Assembly (NCBI GenBank): GCA_028292665.1
Contig: JAQGLW010000139.1
Location: 1-57,694, forward strand
Length of the DNA stretch: 57,694 bases
Source of the DNA: Herminiimonas sp.
GTDB lineage: Bacteria; Pseudomonadota; Gammaproteobacteria; Burkholderiales; Burkholderiaceae_D
Direction: 5' to 3'
This document shows, one piece after another, positions 8,936 to 18,190 of the stretch. The notes beneath the pieces were generated by a model, which saw nothing but the letters and a program-made list of their open reading frames with translations, did not search any database and was not told the origin of the DNA. The position numbers and the translations under genes are program-made. Numbering within the stretch: position 1 is the stretch's first letter; every line of letters begins with the position of its first letter.

Positions 8936-10654
8936 ATGAATTTGGATGGCATGAACTACTTGAGGTTCAAATTCCGGCCGCATTTGTTCGCCGACCTGAA
9001 AAACTATGACAGCAGCAAATTCTTCCGGGATTTGACTGCCGGCCTGACCGTCGCCGTGGTGGCGCTGCCGTTGGCAATGGCCTTTGCGATTGCGTCTGGC
9101 GTCAAGCCGGAAGCCGGGATCTTTACGGCAATCATCGCAGGCTTCCTGGTTTCCGCCTTGGGTGGTTCGCGCGTCCAGATCGGCGGACCGGCAGGCGCCT
9201 TCATCGTCGTCATCTACGGCATCATTGAAAAATACGGCCTGGCCAATCTGCTGATCTCGACGATTTTCGCGGGAATATTGCTGTTTGCGATGGGAGCATT
9301 CCGGTTCGGGTCGATTATTCGCTACATACCGGTTCCCATCGTGATCGGTTTCACGAACGGCATCGCGGCATTGATCGCCCTATCGCAAATGAAGGATTTC
9401 TTTGGCCTGAAAATCGACAGGATGCCTGGCGATTTCTTTGCGCAGATCAAGGTACTTGCAATCAATGCGTACACCGTAAATCCGGCGGCGCTTGCCGTGG
9501 CCATCGTCTCGCTCATCATCATCTTCAGCTGGCCTCGATTGTTTCAGGCCGGGCCGGATGATTCCGGCTGGTTGAAGCAACATGGAAAGCGCCGCATTGT
9601 CCGCTTGCTGCGCGCTGTGCCGGGCACCATCGTCGTGCTGGTGCTGGCTACAATGGCCGTAAGCGCATTCGATCTGCCGCTAGAAACCATCGGAAGCAAA
9701 TTCGGCGGCGTTCCGCAAGGACTGCCGAATTTCACGCTGCCTTTATTCACCTGGGGCCTGGTGAAGCAACTGTTCGCACCAACACTGACAATTGCGCTGC
9801 TGGGAGCGATCGAATCGCTGTTATGTGCGCGCGTCGCCGATAACATCATCGGCGATCGCCATGATCCGAATCAGGAATTGATGGCGCAGGGGATCGCCAA
9901 TTTCATTACACCGTTTTTCGGCGGCCTGCCTGCAACCGGCACCATCGCACGTACCGTGACCAACATACGGGCCGGCGCCGTGTCTCCGGTGGCGGGCATG
10001 CTGCATGCAGTGACACTGTTCATCATCGTGCTGATCGCAGCGCCGCTGGCCACGAATGTCCCGCTGGCGGCGCTGGCAGCGATCCTGCTCTTCGTCGCAT
10101 TTCATATGGGCGAGTGGCACGAATTCATGCGTCTCAGGCAGTTTTCGGTGAATTACCGGATTTTGATGGTCGCGACATTTTTGCTGACCGTGATTGTCGA
10201 TTTGACCGTCGCGGTCGAAGTGGGACTGGTGCTGGCGTGCGTATTCTTCATTTACCGCATCTCCAGCCTGACCCGGATTGAAGCGATACCGCCCGGTATG
10301 CTGCAGCAGCCGTTGCTGCCCGGCGTGTCCGCCTATTCGATTTTCGGATCGCTGTTTTTCGGCGCGGTCGGCAAGCTCGAAGGACTGATCGATCCGGACG
10401 AGGCGCCGCCCAAGGCCATGATTCTGGAACTGCATCAATTGATCAATCTCGATGTCACAGGCCTGGATGGACTGGAAACGATACGCAAATCGCTGGAGAA
10501 ACATGGCGGCCAATTGATCCTGTGCGGACCGAATCATCAACCGCTGAGCCTGATGCAGCGAAGCGGTTTTATCGAGCGCCTGGATCCATCAAACTGTCTT
10601 GATGATCTGCCTGCCGCAATTGCACGCGCCAATACCATCGCTTCATTGTGTTAG
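8936..10654 (+). CDS. SulP family inorganic anion transporter
   Basis: A 572-residue inner-membrane transporter with 10-14 hydrophobic helices, followed by a cytoplasmic STAS domain from about residue 440. Family hallmarks are the early DLTAGLTVAVVALPLAMAF segment, GSRVQIGGPAGAF, and the later FGGLPATGTIARTVTN. SulP proteins carry sulfate, bicarbonate or dicarboxylates, and the substrate here is not determinable. It is not next to the cys genes, which lie 24 kb away, so a role in sulfate uptake is only a possibility. An alternative start at 8951 (MNYLRF) would shorten it by five residues. Confidence 0.93.
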   Translation: MNLDGMNYLRFKFRPHLFADLKNYDSSKFFRDLTAGLTVAVVALPLAMAFAIASGVKPEAGIFTAIIAGFLVSALGGSRVQIGGPAGAFIVVIYGIIEKYGLANLLISTIFAGILLFAMGAFRFGSIIRYIPVPIVIGFTNGIAALIALSQMKDFFGLKIDRMPGDFFAQIKVLAINAYTVNPAALAVAIVSLIIIFSWPRLFQAGPDDSGWLKQHGKRRIVRLLRAVPGTIVVLVLATMAVSAFDLPLETIGSKFGGVPQGLPNFTLPLFTWGLVKQLFAPTLTIALLGAIESLLCARVADNIIGDRHDPNQELMAQGIANFITPFFGGLPATGTIARTVTNIRAGAVSPVAGMLHAVTLFIIVLIAAPLATNVPLAALAAILLFVAFHMGEWHEFMRLRQFSVNYRILMVATFLLTVIVDLTVAVEVGLVLACVFFIYRISSLTRIEAIPPGMLQQPLLPGVSAYSIFGSLFFGAVGKLEGLIDPDEAPPKAMILELHQLINLDVTGLDGLETIRKSLEKHGGQLILCGPNHQPLSLMQRSGFIERLDPSNCLDDLPAAIARANTIASLC

Positions 10655-10675
10655 AGACTCTCGTTTTGCGCAAGC

Positions 10676-11188
10676 TCAGGAACCGGCCTGCGCATCGTCG
10701 GAGGAAGAAGTACGCATGACCTTGCCGCTATCGATGTCGAAATGCACATTGAACAGGCGCCGCGTGCTGGCCGGCTCCAGATACAGCCAATCCCATACCT
10801 CCTCATTCTTGAGCCGGAACTGCACGACGCTGCGCGGCCTGCCCAGCATCCGGCGCACCGAATCCTTGCTCATGCCGGGTTTGATGCCGGCGAAATTCTC
10901 TTCGGTCAGCACCTGCCTGTAATCCTGCAGCTTGCCATCCTTGCCGATGGTAAAGAACCAGGTCCGATGCCCCATCGGTCCTTTCGGATATTCAAGGCTG
11001 CGGGTACCGTCCTCCTCTTCCCAGACGGTGTCGGGCTGCCCCATCGCCATGCGCACGTCGGACTCGGTTGAAATGCCCCTGGCCAGCTTTTCCAGCCCGA
11101 ATTCCTCAATCGGGCGGCCCTGCCTGTCGCAGGCCGTCAGCAGAAATGCGCATCCGAACGCGAGAATGGCGCGGCTCAATGCTTTCAT
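10676..11188 (-). CDS. SmpA/OmlA (BamE-like) domain lipoprotein
   Basis: A 170-residue lipoprotein starting MKALSRAIL at 11188; an upstream in-frame start at 11215 adds nine residues and spoils the signal. The signal peptide ends in the lipobox LTAC near residue 19. Two BamE-like motifs follow: GISTESDVRMAMGQPD at about 42-57 and GIKPGMSKDSVRRMLGRP at about 100-117. The first is followed by EYPKGPMGHRTWFF. BamE/OmlA proteins sit in the outer membrane and help the BAM complex or envelope integrity. The double repeat is longer than classical BamE, so this is a relative rather than BamE itself. It is divergent from DUF3460. Confidence 0.85.
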   Translation of the reverse strand: MKALSRAILAFGCAFLLTACDRQGRPIEEFGLEKLARGISTESDVRMAMGQPDTVWEEEDGTRSLEYPKGPMGHRTWFFTIGKDGKLQDYRQVLTEENFAGIKPGMSKDSVRRMLGRPRSVVQFRLKNEEVWDWLYLEPASTRRLFNVHFDIDSGKVMRTSSSDDAQAGS

Positions 11189-11265
11189 CTGATTTCCTTT
11201 GGCGGAATAATGCATAAGACAAGGTAAAATAGCGGCTAATTCCCTATATTGTTATCAATCAACTC

Positions 11266-11475
11266 ATGAAATTCACCAAGCAATTCCAGCGCTACGAATC
11301 CGAGATCACGCAATTCATCAACGAACTGAAGCAGAAGAATCCCGATCTGGAAGAACAGCAGCGTGCAGGCCGCGCGCTGCTGTGGGACAAGCAGCCGGTC
11401 GATCTCGACACCCAGGAACGGGCAAGAAATTCGCGAGTCAATCAGCAAGCCTACGTATACCAGAACAAGAACTGA
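11266..11475 (+). CDS. DUF3460 family protein
   Basis: A 69-residue charged, soluble protein (MKFTKQFQRYESE, then LLWDKQPVDLDTQ) that matches the DUF3460 family, a short protein regularly found immediately before scpA in betaproteobacteria. Its function is unknown. It ends 6 nt before the GTG start of scpA, so the two are almost certainly cotranscribed and translationally coupled. A TAAAAT -10-like element lies at 11225-11230. Confidence 0.88.
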   Translation: MKFTKQFQRYESEITQFINELKQKNPDLEEQQRAGRALLWDKQPVDLDTQERARNSRVNQQAYVYQNKN

Positions 11476-11481
11476 TCGATC

Positions 11482-12351
11482 GTGGCCACGAGACATAAAG
11501 CGGGTTCGGATTTGCCGTCCGATGCACTGGCGCTGGCGGGACAGCCCGATTCGACGCCGGACGTGATCGATGGCGTCGCGTTCGCCAAGCTGTATGGCGA
11601 ACCGCTGTTCCGGATGCCGACCGATCTGTACATTCCGCCGGATGCGCTGGAAATCTTTCTGGAAGCGTTCGAAGGTCCGCTCGATTTGCTGCTGTATCTG
11701 ATCCGCAAGCAGAACTTCAACATCCTCGACATTCCGATGGCGCAGGTAACGCTGCAATACCTGGAATACGTCGAGCAGATCCGCGTGCATAACCTGGAGC
11801 TGGCGGCGGAATATCTATTGATGGCAGCGATGCTGATCGAGATCAAGTCGCGCATGCTGCTGCCGGTCAAAAAAGCCGACACCGGCGAAGAGGCAGGCGA
11901 TCCGCGCGCCGAACTGGTGCGCCGCCTGCTCGAATACGAACAGATGAAACTCGCTGCTTATCAGATCGATACGCTGCCGCAGCTCGGACGCGATTACGTG
12001 CGCACCCAGATTTTCATCGAGCAAAGCATGGTGGCGCGCTGGCCGGAAGTCAACGTGGTCGATCTGCAAGGCGCATGGGCCGATGTGCTCAAGCGTGCAA
12101 AACTTACTGCGCATCACACCATCAGCCGCGAAGAATTGTCGGTGCGCGAGCACATGACCGGCATCCTCCGCCGCCTGCAATCGGCCAAATTCGTCGAATT
12201 CGCCGATCTGTTCGATCCGTCGCGCGGCGTGCCGGTATTGGTGGTCAATTTCATCGCGCTGCTGGAACTGGCGAAAGAAACGTTGATCGAAATCACGCAG
12301 GCCGAAGCATTCGCGCCGATTTACGTGCGGCTGTCCTACTCGCCGAGCTGA
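11482..12351 (+). CDS. scpA: Segregation and condensation protein A
   Basis: A 289-residue kleisin subunit of the SMC-ScpAB condensin-like complex, which acts on chromosome organisation. The central block LEAFEGPLDLLLYLIRKQNFNILDIP is diagnostic (split here: LEAFEGPLDLLLYL at about 54-67, then KQNFNILDIP). It is followed by YLLMAAMLIEIKSRMLLP, and the C-terminal winged-helix part is FIALLELAK. It starts with GTG at 11482, six bases after the DUF3460 stop. The first ~45 residues are a non-conserved extension common in betaproteobacteria. No scpB is seen next to it; panC follows instead. Confidence 0.95.
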   Translation: MATRHKAGSDLPSDALALAGQPDSTPDVIDGVAFAKLYGEPLFRMPTDLYIPPDALEIFLEAFEGPLDLLLYLIRKQNFNILDIPMAQVTLQYLEYVEQIRVHNLELAAEYLLMAAMLIEIKSRMLLPVKKADTGEEAGDPRAELVRRLLEYEQMKLAAYQIDTLPQLGRDYVRTQIFIEQSMVARWPEVNVVDLQGAWADVLKRAKLTAHHTISREELSVREHMTGILRRLQSAKFVEFADLFDPSRGVPVLVVNFIALLELAKETLIEITQAEAFAPIYVRLSYSPS

Positions 12352-12438
12352 TCCGATCTGTTTCCATTTATTCGCGGCCGTCATCTGCCGCTGCATTATT
12401 CAAAGGCGCTCCAGGCAGCGCGAGACATTACGATTTAA

Positions 12439-13287
<849 letters not shown>

Positions 13288-13330
13288 CGGGTTTTGAGAA
13301 ATGGGCTGGCAGGACACAATTAGCTGATGG

Positions 13331-13425
13331 CCATTCGTCCTGAATAGCTCCATTCGTCCTGAATAGCTCCATTCGTCCTGAATAGCTCCGTTCGTCCTGA
13401 ATAGCTCCGTTCGCCCTGAGTAGCC
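13331..13425. repeat. Tandem array of five 19-bp repeats
   Basis: Five consecutive 19-bp units begin at 13331, 13350, 13369, 13388 and 13407. The first three are identical (CCATTCGTCCTGAATAGCT), the fourth has one change and the last is diverged. The last unit is also the left end of the REP-like palindrome, so the array looks like tandem copying of that end. Confidence 0.95.
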
Positions 13426-13511
13426 GCGGAGCGGCGTATCGAAGGAAGCGTATCGAAGGACTGATTGTTTCTGGATATCCTTCGATACGCTGCGCTACTC
13501 AGGACGAACGG
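13407..13511. repeat. REP-like imperfect palindrome
   Basis: The left arm (13407-13446) and right arm (13478-13511) are imperfect inverted repeats of about 34 bp. Both contain a block like CCGTTCGTCCTGAGTAGC and a block like GCGTATCGAAGGA, and the latter is repeated once more at 13448-13460. Elements of this kind are dispersed in betaproteobacterial intergenic regions. It sits between the convergent ends of panC and parA and could fold as a bidirectional transcription stop. Confidence 0.8.
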
Positions 13512-13585
13512 AGTTGGTGGCTGACCCTGGAGTTGGTGGCTGGCCCTCGAGTTGGTGGCTGGCCCTCGAGTTGGTGGCTGGCCTT
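13511..13585. repeat. Second tandem array, four 19-bp repeats
   Basis: Four units start at 13511, 13530, 13549 and 13568 with consensus GAGTTGGTGGCTGGCCCTC; the last lacks one base. The period equals that of the first array but the sequence is unrelated. There are no variable spacers, so this is not CRISPR. Confidence 0.93.
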
Positions 13586-13734
13586 GAGCCACTCAGGATG
13601 AACGGTTTCCCTTGATACGGAGACGAACGGTTTCCGTTGATACCAGTATAAACAGCTCCCGATTAATTGACTGGTCCTGTCAGCCACGTTTTTCAACAGC
13701 CTGCCAGAACCCATCGATCAATCCGATCCAGTAA

Positions 13735-14346
13735 TCACTTCCCTACCCAATCGATCAGTTGCTCCCACTGCGCGATATCCTTCTCGACCCGCGACGGCGC
13801 GACATCCCACAGCGTGGCGCCGAGCGCGGCGAGCTGCACGTAATTCTGGGTGTCGCGCAAATAGCCCAGCACCGGCAGTTCCAGATTGCTCACATAATGC
13901 GCGAGCTGGTCTGCGGCGCGAGTACGGACGTTCACCCGCATGCCGATGACGCCCAGACCGGACTTGCCGCGCCGGCCGATCAGTTTTTGCAGGAAGGATT
14001 GGGTCGCCAGAATATCGAACATCGAAGGCTGCAGCGGCACAATCACCTTGTCGGCGATTTTCAGCGCTTCATCCAGATGCCTGCCGTCGAAACCGGCCGG
14101 CGTATCCAGCACCATGTGCGTGGTGCCTTTCGGCGGTTTCGCGACATGGCCGCCGTTGATTTCCCATGCCTTGATCGGCGGCAAGGACCCGGGCCGCAGC
14201 GAAAGCCACGAACGCGACGATTGCTGCGCATCGATGTCGCCCAGCATCACGTTGTGGCCCTGCCTGGAAAAATAGCCGGCAAGATTGGTTGCGATGGTGC
14301 TCTTGCCGACGCCGCCCTTCGGATTTGCGATGACGATAACTGGCAT
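13735..14346 (-). CDS. ParA family ATPase (orphan)
   Basis: A 203-residue deviant Walker-A ATPase. The P-loop KGGVGKST is at residues 10-17, the switch region GDIDAQQSS near 36, and the Walker-B-like MVLDTPAG near 78. It is shorter than plasmid ParA and lacks an N-terminal HTH, so it resembles the small chromosomal ParA/MipZ-like group that positions cellular cargo. No parB, centromere-like repeat or chemotaxis partner lies next to it, so the cargo is unknown. It converges on panC across the repeat patch. Transcription starts in the 75-bp gap shared with the divergent thioesterase gene. Confidence 0.88.
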   Translation of the reverse strand: MPVIVIANPKGGVGKSTIATNLAGYFSRQGHNVMLGDIDAQQSSRSWLSLRPGSLPPIKAWEINGGHVAKPPKGTTHMVLDTPAGFDGRHLDEALKIADKVIVPLQPSMFDILATQSFLQKLIGRRGKSGLGVIGMRVNVRTRAADQLAHYVSNLELPVLGYLRDTQNYVQLAALGATLWDVAPSRVEKDIAQWEQLIDWVGK

Positions 14347-14421
14347 GTTTTCCCCTGTCGAATGAAAACCGCTGCTGAATCAATGCGGGTCTGCTTTTGG
14401 TATTTTTTGTGCAAGAATAGC

Positions 14422-14865
14422 ATGACCACTCTCAAGGGCAAACCTCTCATGCCAGCCATCACCCTCACTCCCGCCCATTTCCATAGCCGCCAGAAAGGCA
14501 CTTTGCCCGATTTGCTCGGCGTCGAAGTGCTGGCGGTGGAAGCCGACAGCATTCATGCCAGATTGACAATAAAACCGCATCATCTCGCACCGAACGGCTA
14601 TCTGCACGCGGCATCGGTCGTGATGCTGGCCGACACCTGTTGCGGCTATGGCTGCATCGCGCATCTGCCGGAAGGGGCAAAGGGCTTTACCACGATAGAA
14701 CTGAAAAGCAATCATCTGGGGACGGCGCGCGACGGCATGATCGAATGCCGTGCGACCCCGGTTCACCTCGGCAGGACGACGCAGGTATGGGATGCGACAG
14801 TGACTGCCGCCGGCAAGACGATTGCCTTGTTTCGCTGTACGCAGATGGTGCTGTGGCCGCGCTGA
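14422..14865 (+). CDS. PaaI-type hotdog thioesterase
   Basis: A 147-residue protein (138 if the ATG at 14449 is used, which has an AAGGG ribosome site about 11 nt upstream). The hotdog signature is HHLAPNGYLHAASVVMLADTC (here HLAPNGYLHAA near 52, then LADTCCGYG). It is followed by TTIELKSNHLGTA and a closing VLWPR. The family hydrolyses acyl- or aryl-CoA thioesters in the cytoplasm. The context gives no pathway: a divergent parA upstream and the convergent end of the cobalamin operon 16 nt downstream. Confidence 0.88.
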   Translation: MTTLKGKPLMPAITLTPAHFHSRQKGTLPDLLGVEVLAVEADSIHARLTIKPHHLAPNGYLHAASVVMLADTCCGYGCIAHLPEGAKGFTTIELKSNHLGTARDGMIECRATPVHLGRTTQVWDATVTAAGKTIALFRCTQMVLWPR

Positions 14866-14881
14866 CAAATCATGGGCGTGA

Positions 14882-15238
14882 TCAGACGAGGTCGTCCTGA
14901 TCGCACCCTTCGGTATTTTCCGCCGGACAGACGTCGCCTTCCAGCAAGCGATGGAAAACCAGTTCGGAGACTTCCCGTCCGCCCTCCAGATGTTCGGTCA
15001 CGATGCGTTCAAGCGCTTTCTCGTCCACGCGGTGATACCAGACTCCCTCGGGATAGACCACCATGATCGGCGCTTCCTTGCACACCATGAAGCATTGCGC
15101 CCTGGTGCGCTTGACTTTGATATCCGGCCGCGCGTCGATCATTTCGCCCAATCGGCGGAACATCGCATGAGCCGGTACGCCATCGACATCGCAACGGGGT
15201 CCGGTGCAGACCAGCACGTGCCTGACATGGGTTCTCAT
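14882..15238 (-). CDS. Thioredoxin-like [2Fe-2S] ferredoxin
   Basis: A 118-residue protein starting [11 protein letters not shown] at 15238. Four cysteines suit a [2Fe-2S] cluster of the thioredoxin-like ferredoxin type: CTGPRC (about 11-16) and CFMVC (about 54-58). Further Cys residues lie in the C-terminal tail. It is the last gene of the long cobalamin operon, and its start overlaps the bluB stop by four bases (ATGA). Homologous ferredoxins recur in B12 clusters of related bacteria. An electron-transfer role for cobalt reduction before adenosylation, or for BluB flavin reduction, is an inference from position. Confidence 0.85.
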   Translation of the reverse strand: MRTHVRHVLVCTGPRCDVDGVPAHAMFRRLGEMIDARPDIKVKRTRAQCFMVCKEAPIMVVYPEGVWYHRVDEKALERIVTEHLEGGREVSELVFHRLLEGDVCPAENTEGCDQDDLV

Positions 15239-15918
15239 GAATTTTCCTTGTTGCACGGCAGGGAATTACCATCGGCGCCGCCCCAACCATCTTCGTAGAC
15301 GATTTCATTCAATGCACGGCGGCGATCCCAGCCTGTCGTCTCAAGCATCGGCCTGGGATAAAATTCCTTTACGTGGCCGACGCATAGAATCGCGATGGGC
15401 TGACTGCCGTCAGGCATATTGCATAACCGGCGCAGCTGGACAGGATCGAATATCGATACCCAGCCGACGCCGATGCCTTCGGCACGCGCCGCCAGCCAGA
15501 AATTCTGGATCGCGCAGGAGGCGGATGCCAGATCCATTTCAGGCATGGTGCGCCGGCCGAATACATAGGCGTCGCGCTTGTCGATCAGGCCGACGACCAG
15601 CAATTCGGCGCAGGCAAGAATTCCCTCGACCTTCAGTTTCATGAATTCGTCGGAACGCTGGCTTAATGCCTGTGCAGTAAGGATGCGTTCCTCCTCTACA
15701 TGCCCGTGTATTTTCCGCCGAAGTTCCGGATTCACGATGCGAATGAAGCGCCACGGCTGCATGAAGCCGACGCTGGGCCCCAAGTGAGCGGCTTCTATCA
15801 GACGCGCGAGCTGCTCCGGTTCGATCGGTGTGGATTCAAAATGCCGCATGTCGCGGCGCTCCCGGATCGCGCGGTATACCGCATCGATTTCGAGCTCGGA
15901 AAATTGATGCGGATTCAT
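15235..15918 (-). CDS. bluB: 5,6-dimethylbenzimidazole synthase
   Basis: A 227-residue nitroreductase-fold flavoenzyme that cleaves FMNH2 with oxygen to give 5,6-dimethylbenzimidazole, the lower ligand of B12. Typical stretches are [12 protein letters not shown] (about 16-27), [14 protein letters not shown] (about 45-58), [12 protein letters not shown] and [12 protein letters not shown]. The start MNPHQF at 15918 overlaps the cobQ stop (ATGA); an upstream ATG at 15930 is possible. With CobT, CobS and CobC encoded by the second operon, it completes lower-ligand synthesis and attachment under aerobic conditions. Confidence 0.95.
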   Translation of the reverse strand: MNPHQFSELEIDAVYRAIRERRDMRHFESTPIEPEQLARLIEAAHLGPSVGFMQPWRFIRIVNPELRRKIHGHVEEERILTAQALSQRSDEFMKLKVEGILACAELLVVGLIDKRDAYVFGRRTMPEMDLASASCAIQNFWLAARAEGIGVGWVSIFDPVQLRRLCNMPDGSQPIAILCVGHVKEFYPRPMLETTGWDRRRALNEIVYEDGWGGADGNSLPCNKENS

Positions 15919-17393
15919 TTCACGATCCATTTCGATGGCATGGCAGTATCCCGTCCGATCGCTGCAAGCGCATCCGCCAGCGGCTGCGCCGCATCGGCTA
16001 TACGGTCGAGGCTTTGTTCGCGCAATCGGGATAAATCGACTACGGCTTCGCTTGCCAGCCCCGCCCAGCGCAGTATTGCCGCAAAGGCTTGCGGCGTATC
16101 GAACAGGCCATGCAAATAGGTGCCCATGATTTGATCGTCCGCCGAGCGCGCGCCTTCGGGACGATCGCCGATATGAAAAACCGGATTGGTCAATGCAGCG
16201 CCGTGCGATATTCCCATATGGATTTCGTAACCGCTGACCGCCGCATCCGCAAAAGCGCAACGGCCGCTGACTTGCAGCAAGCGTTTATCCTGCGTCAGCT
16301 CGGTATCGATGTCGAGCAAGCCCAATCCCTGCGACACGCCCGGCGCGCCCTCGATCCCGTGCGGATCGACAACGGTTTTCCCCAGCATCTGGAAACCGCC
16401 GCATATGCCGATGACCTTGCCGCCGTAACGCAGATGTTTCGCCAGCGCTTCCCGCCAGCCGTGTTCGATCAGCCATGCCAGATCGTCCCGCGTGCTTTTG
16501 CTGCCGGGCAGAACGATCAGATCGGCCGGCGGAATCGCCTGGCCCGGCCCGATGAACCGCAAGTCCACATCGGGGTGCGCGCGCAACGCGTCGAAGTCGG
16601 TATGGTTGCTGATTCTCGGCAGCACCGGCACCACGACGCGAAATGATCCGCTCCCGTTTTGCGCCGGCTGAATCGCATCTTCGGCATCCAGGAACAGGCC
16701 GTGCAGATAAGGCAGCACCGCCAGCACCGGTTTCCCGGTTTGCTGCCGCAGCCATTGCAGCCCCGGTTCCAGCAGGCCGATATCGCCGCGAAAACGATTG
16801 ATGACGAAGCCGACGATGCGCTTGCGCTCGCTATCGGAAAGACAGGCCAGCGTCCCCACGATATGGGCAAACACGCCGCCGCGATCGATGTCGGCAACCA
16901 GAATCACCGGGCAATCGACCGCTTCGGCAAAACCCATGTTGGCGATATCGCGGTCGCGCAGATTGATCTCGGCCGGACTGCCGGCGCCTTCGACGATGAC
17001 TGCCTCATGGCCCGCTACGAGCCGTTGGTACGAAGCCAGCACCGCCTGCATCGCGATCGGCTTGTACTGATGATAGTCGCGCGCATTCATGTCGGTGCGC
17101 ACCTTGCCGTGGATGATGACTTGCGCCCCGGTGTCGCTGGACGGCTTGAGCAAGACCGGGTTCATGTCGGTGTGCGGCGCCAGTCCGGCCGCTTGCGCCT
17201 GCAATGCCTGGGCCCGGCCGATTTCGCCGCCATCCGACGTCACCGCACTATTCAACGCCATGTTTTGCGGCTTGAACGGAACGACCCTGACACCCTGCCG
17301 CGCCAGCAAACGGCATAGCGCCGCGACCACCGTGCTTTTCCCGGCATCGGAAGTGGTGCCCTGCACCATCAAGGTATGGAATGGGAAACTCAT
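15915..17393 (-). CDS. cobQ: Cobyric acid synthase
   Basis: A 492-residue glutamine-dependent amidotransferase that amidates four side chains of adenosylcobyrinate a,c-diamide. The N-terminal dethiobiotin-synthetase-like ATPase has [13 protein letters not shown] (about 9-21) and [11 protein letters not shown] (about 42-52). The C-terminal class I glutaminase-like domain has [12 protein letters not shown] (nucleophile Cys near 331) and a late GTYLHGLFD His motif. Start [12 protein letters not shown] at 17393 overlaps the preceding stop by four bases. Length is normal. Confidence 0.97.
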   Translation of the reverse strand: MSFPFHTLMVQGTTSDAGKSTVVAALCRLLARQGVRVVPFKPQNMALNSAVTSDGGEIGRAQALQAQAAGLAPHTDMNPVLLKPSSDTGAQVIIHGKVRTDMNARDYHQYKPIAMQAVLASYQRLVAGHEAVIVEGAGSPAEINLRDRDIANMGFAEAVDCPVILVADIDRGGVFAHIVGTLACLSDSERKRIVGFVINRFRGDIGLLEPGLQWLRQQTGKPVLAVLPYLHGLFLDAEDAIQPAQNGSGSFRVVVPVLPRISNHTDFDALRAHPDVDLRFIGPGQAIPPADLIVLPGSKSTRDDLAWLIEHGWREALAKHLRYGGKVIGICGGFQMLGKTVVDPHGIEGAPGVSQGLGLLDIDTELTQDKRLLQVSGRCAFADAAVSGYEIHMGISHGAALTNPVFHIGDRPEGARSADDQIMGTYLHGLFDTPQAFAAILRWAGLASEAVVDLSRLREQSLDRIADAAQPLADALAAIGRDTAMPSKWIVK

Positions 17394-18190
17394 GCGCGGT
17401 TCCGGTCCTGCCAGCGGGCTATCAGTGCGGTGATCCGGCTCAGGCCTTCGGTGATTGCCGCAGGACCGGACGACAGGATATCGGCTGATTTTATTTCGGC
17501 GACCATGCCGTTTTTCACGGCGGGAATCGCGTCCCAGCCGGGCCGGGCGCACAGTGTTTCCGGTTGAAATTTCTTGCCGCACCATGAACCGATAATGATA
17601 TCCGGTGCGCGCCGCACCACTTCGAGCGGATCGGCGATGATCCGCTGTTTGGCGCCCGGCTGCGATGCCAGCTCGGCAAATATATCGTCGCCCCCGGCAA
17701 TCTGGATCAGTTCCGATACCCAGCCGATTCCGCTGATCAGCGGATCATTCCACTCTTCAAAATAAATCCTCGGGCGGTTTTGCCATTGCCGTGCCTGTGC
17801 GCGAGCGGCATCGACGCGCGCCTGCAAATCGGCTACCAACTGCCGCCCTTCCTTCTGCCGTTCCACCAGCGATGCCAGCACTTGGATCATCCGGAAAATG
17901 CCGGCGACATCGCGTTGATTGAACAGGTGGATTTCAACTCCGGCGGCAGCAAGGTCGCGGCAGATTTCCGCCTGCATGTTCGAAAAACCGATGACCAGGT
18001 CAGGCTTGACGGCAAGGATACGCTCCAGCCTCGAGGAAGAGAAACCGCTGATCTTCGGCTTCTCGGTGCGCGCCCTCGCCGGACGCGTAGTGAATCCGGA
18101 AATGCCGGCGATCGAATCCTCGGCGCCGAGCGCATACAAGGTTTCCACGGCCTCGGTGCACAGGCAGGCAATCCGTTGATAATGGCTCAT
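17390..18190 (-). CDS. BtuF-like cobalamin-binding protein without signal peptide
   Basis: A 266-residue protein of the class III periplasmic-binding fold (BtuF/FepB type). It has [21 protein letters not shown] at the start (here [12 protein letters not shown] near 10-21), KPDLVIGF near 62 and WCGKKFQPE near 203. Unlike the upstream btuF, it begins directly with the first strand of the fold ([10 protein letters not shown]) and has no hydrophobic export signal. The start overlaps the btuF stop by four bases, leaving no room for a longer N-terminus. So it should stay in the cytoplasm, where it might hold corrinoids for the synthesis enzymes. That role is inferred. Confidence 0.85.
   Translation of the reverse strand: MSHYQRIACLCTEAVETLYALGAEDSIAGISGFTTRPARARTEKPKISGFSSSRLERILAVKPDLVIGFSNMQAEICRDLAAAGVEIHLFNQRDVAGIFRMIQVLASLVERQKEGRQLVADLQARVDAARAQARQWQNRPRIYFEEWNDPLISGIGWVSELIQIAGGDDIFAELASQPGAKQRIIADPLEVVRRAPDIIIGSWCGKKFQPETLCARPGWDAIPAVKNGMVAEIKSADILSSGPAAITEGLSRITALIARWQDRNRA

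Noticed and set aside
13331-13585. CRISPR array
   Set aside because: The repeats are contiguous 19-bp units with no unique spacers and no cas genes nearby.
13320-13592. Minus-strand open frame through the repeats
   Set aside because: Its translation is just the tandem repeats read through, with no start signal and no family.
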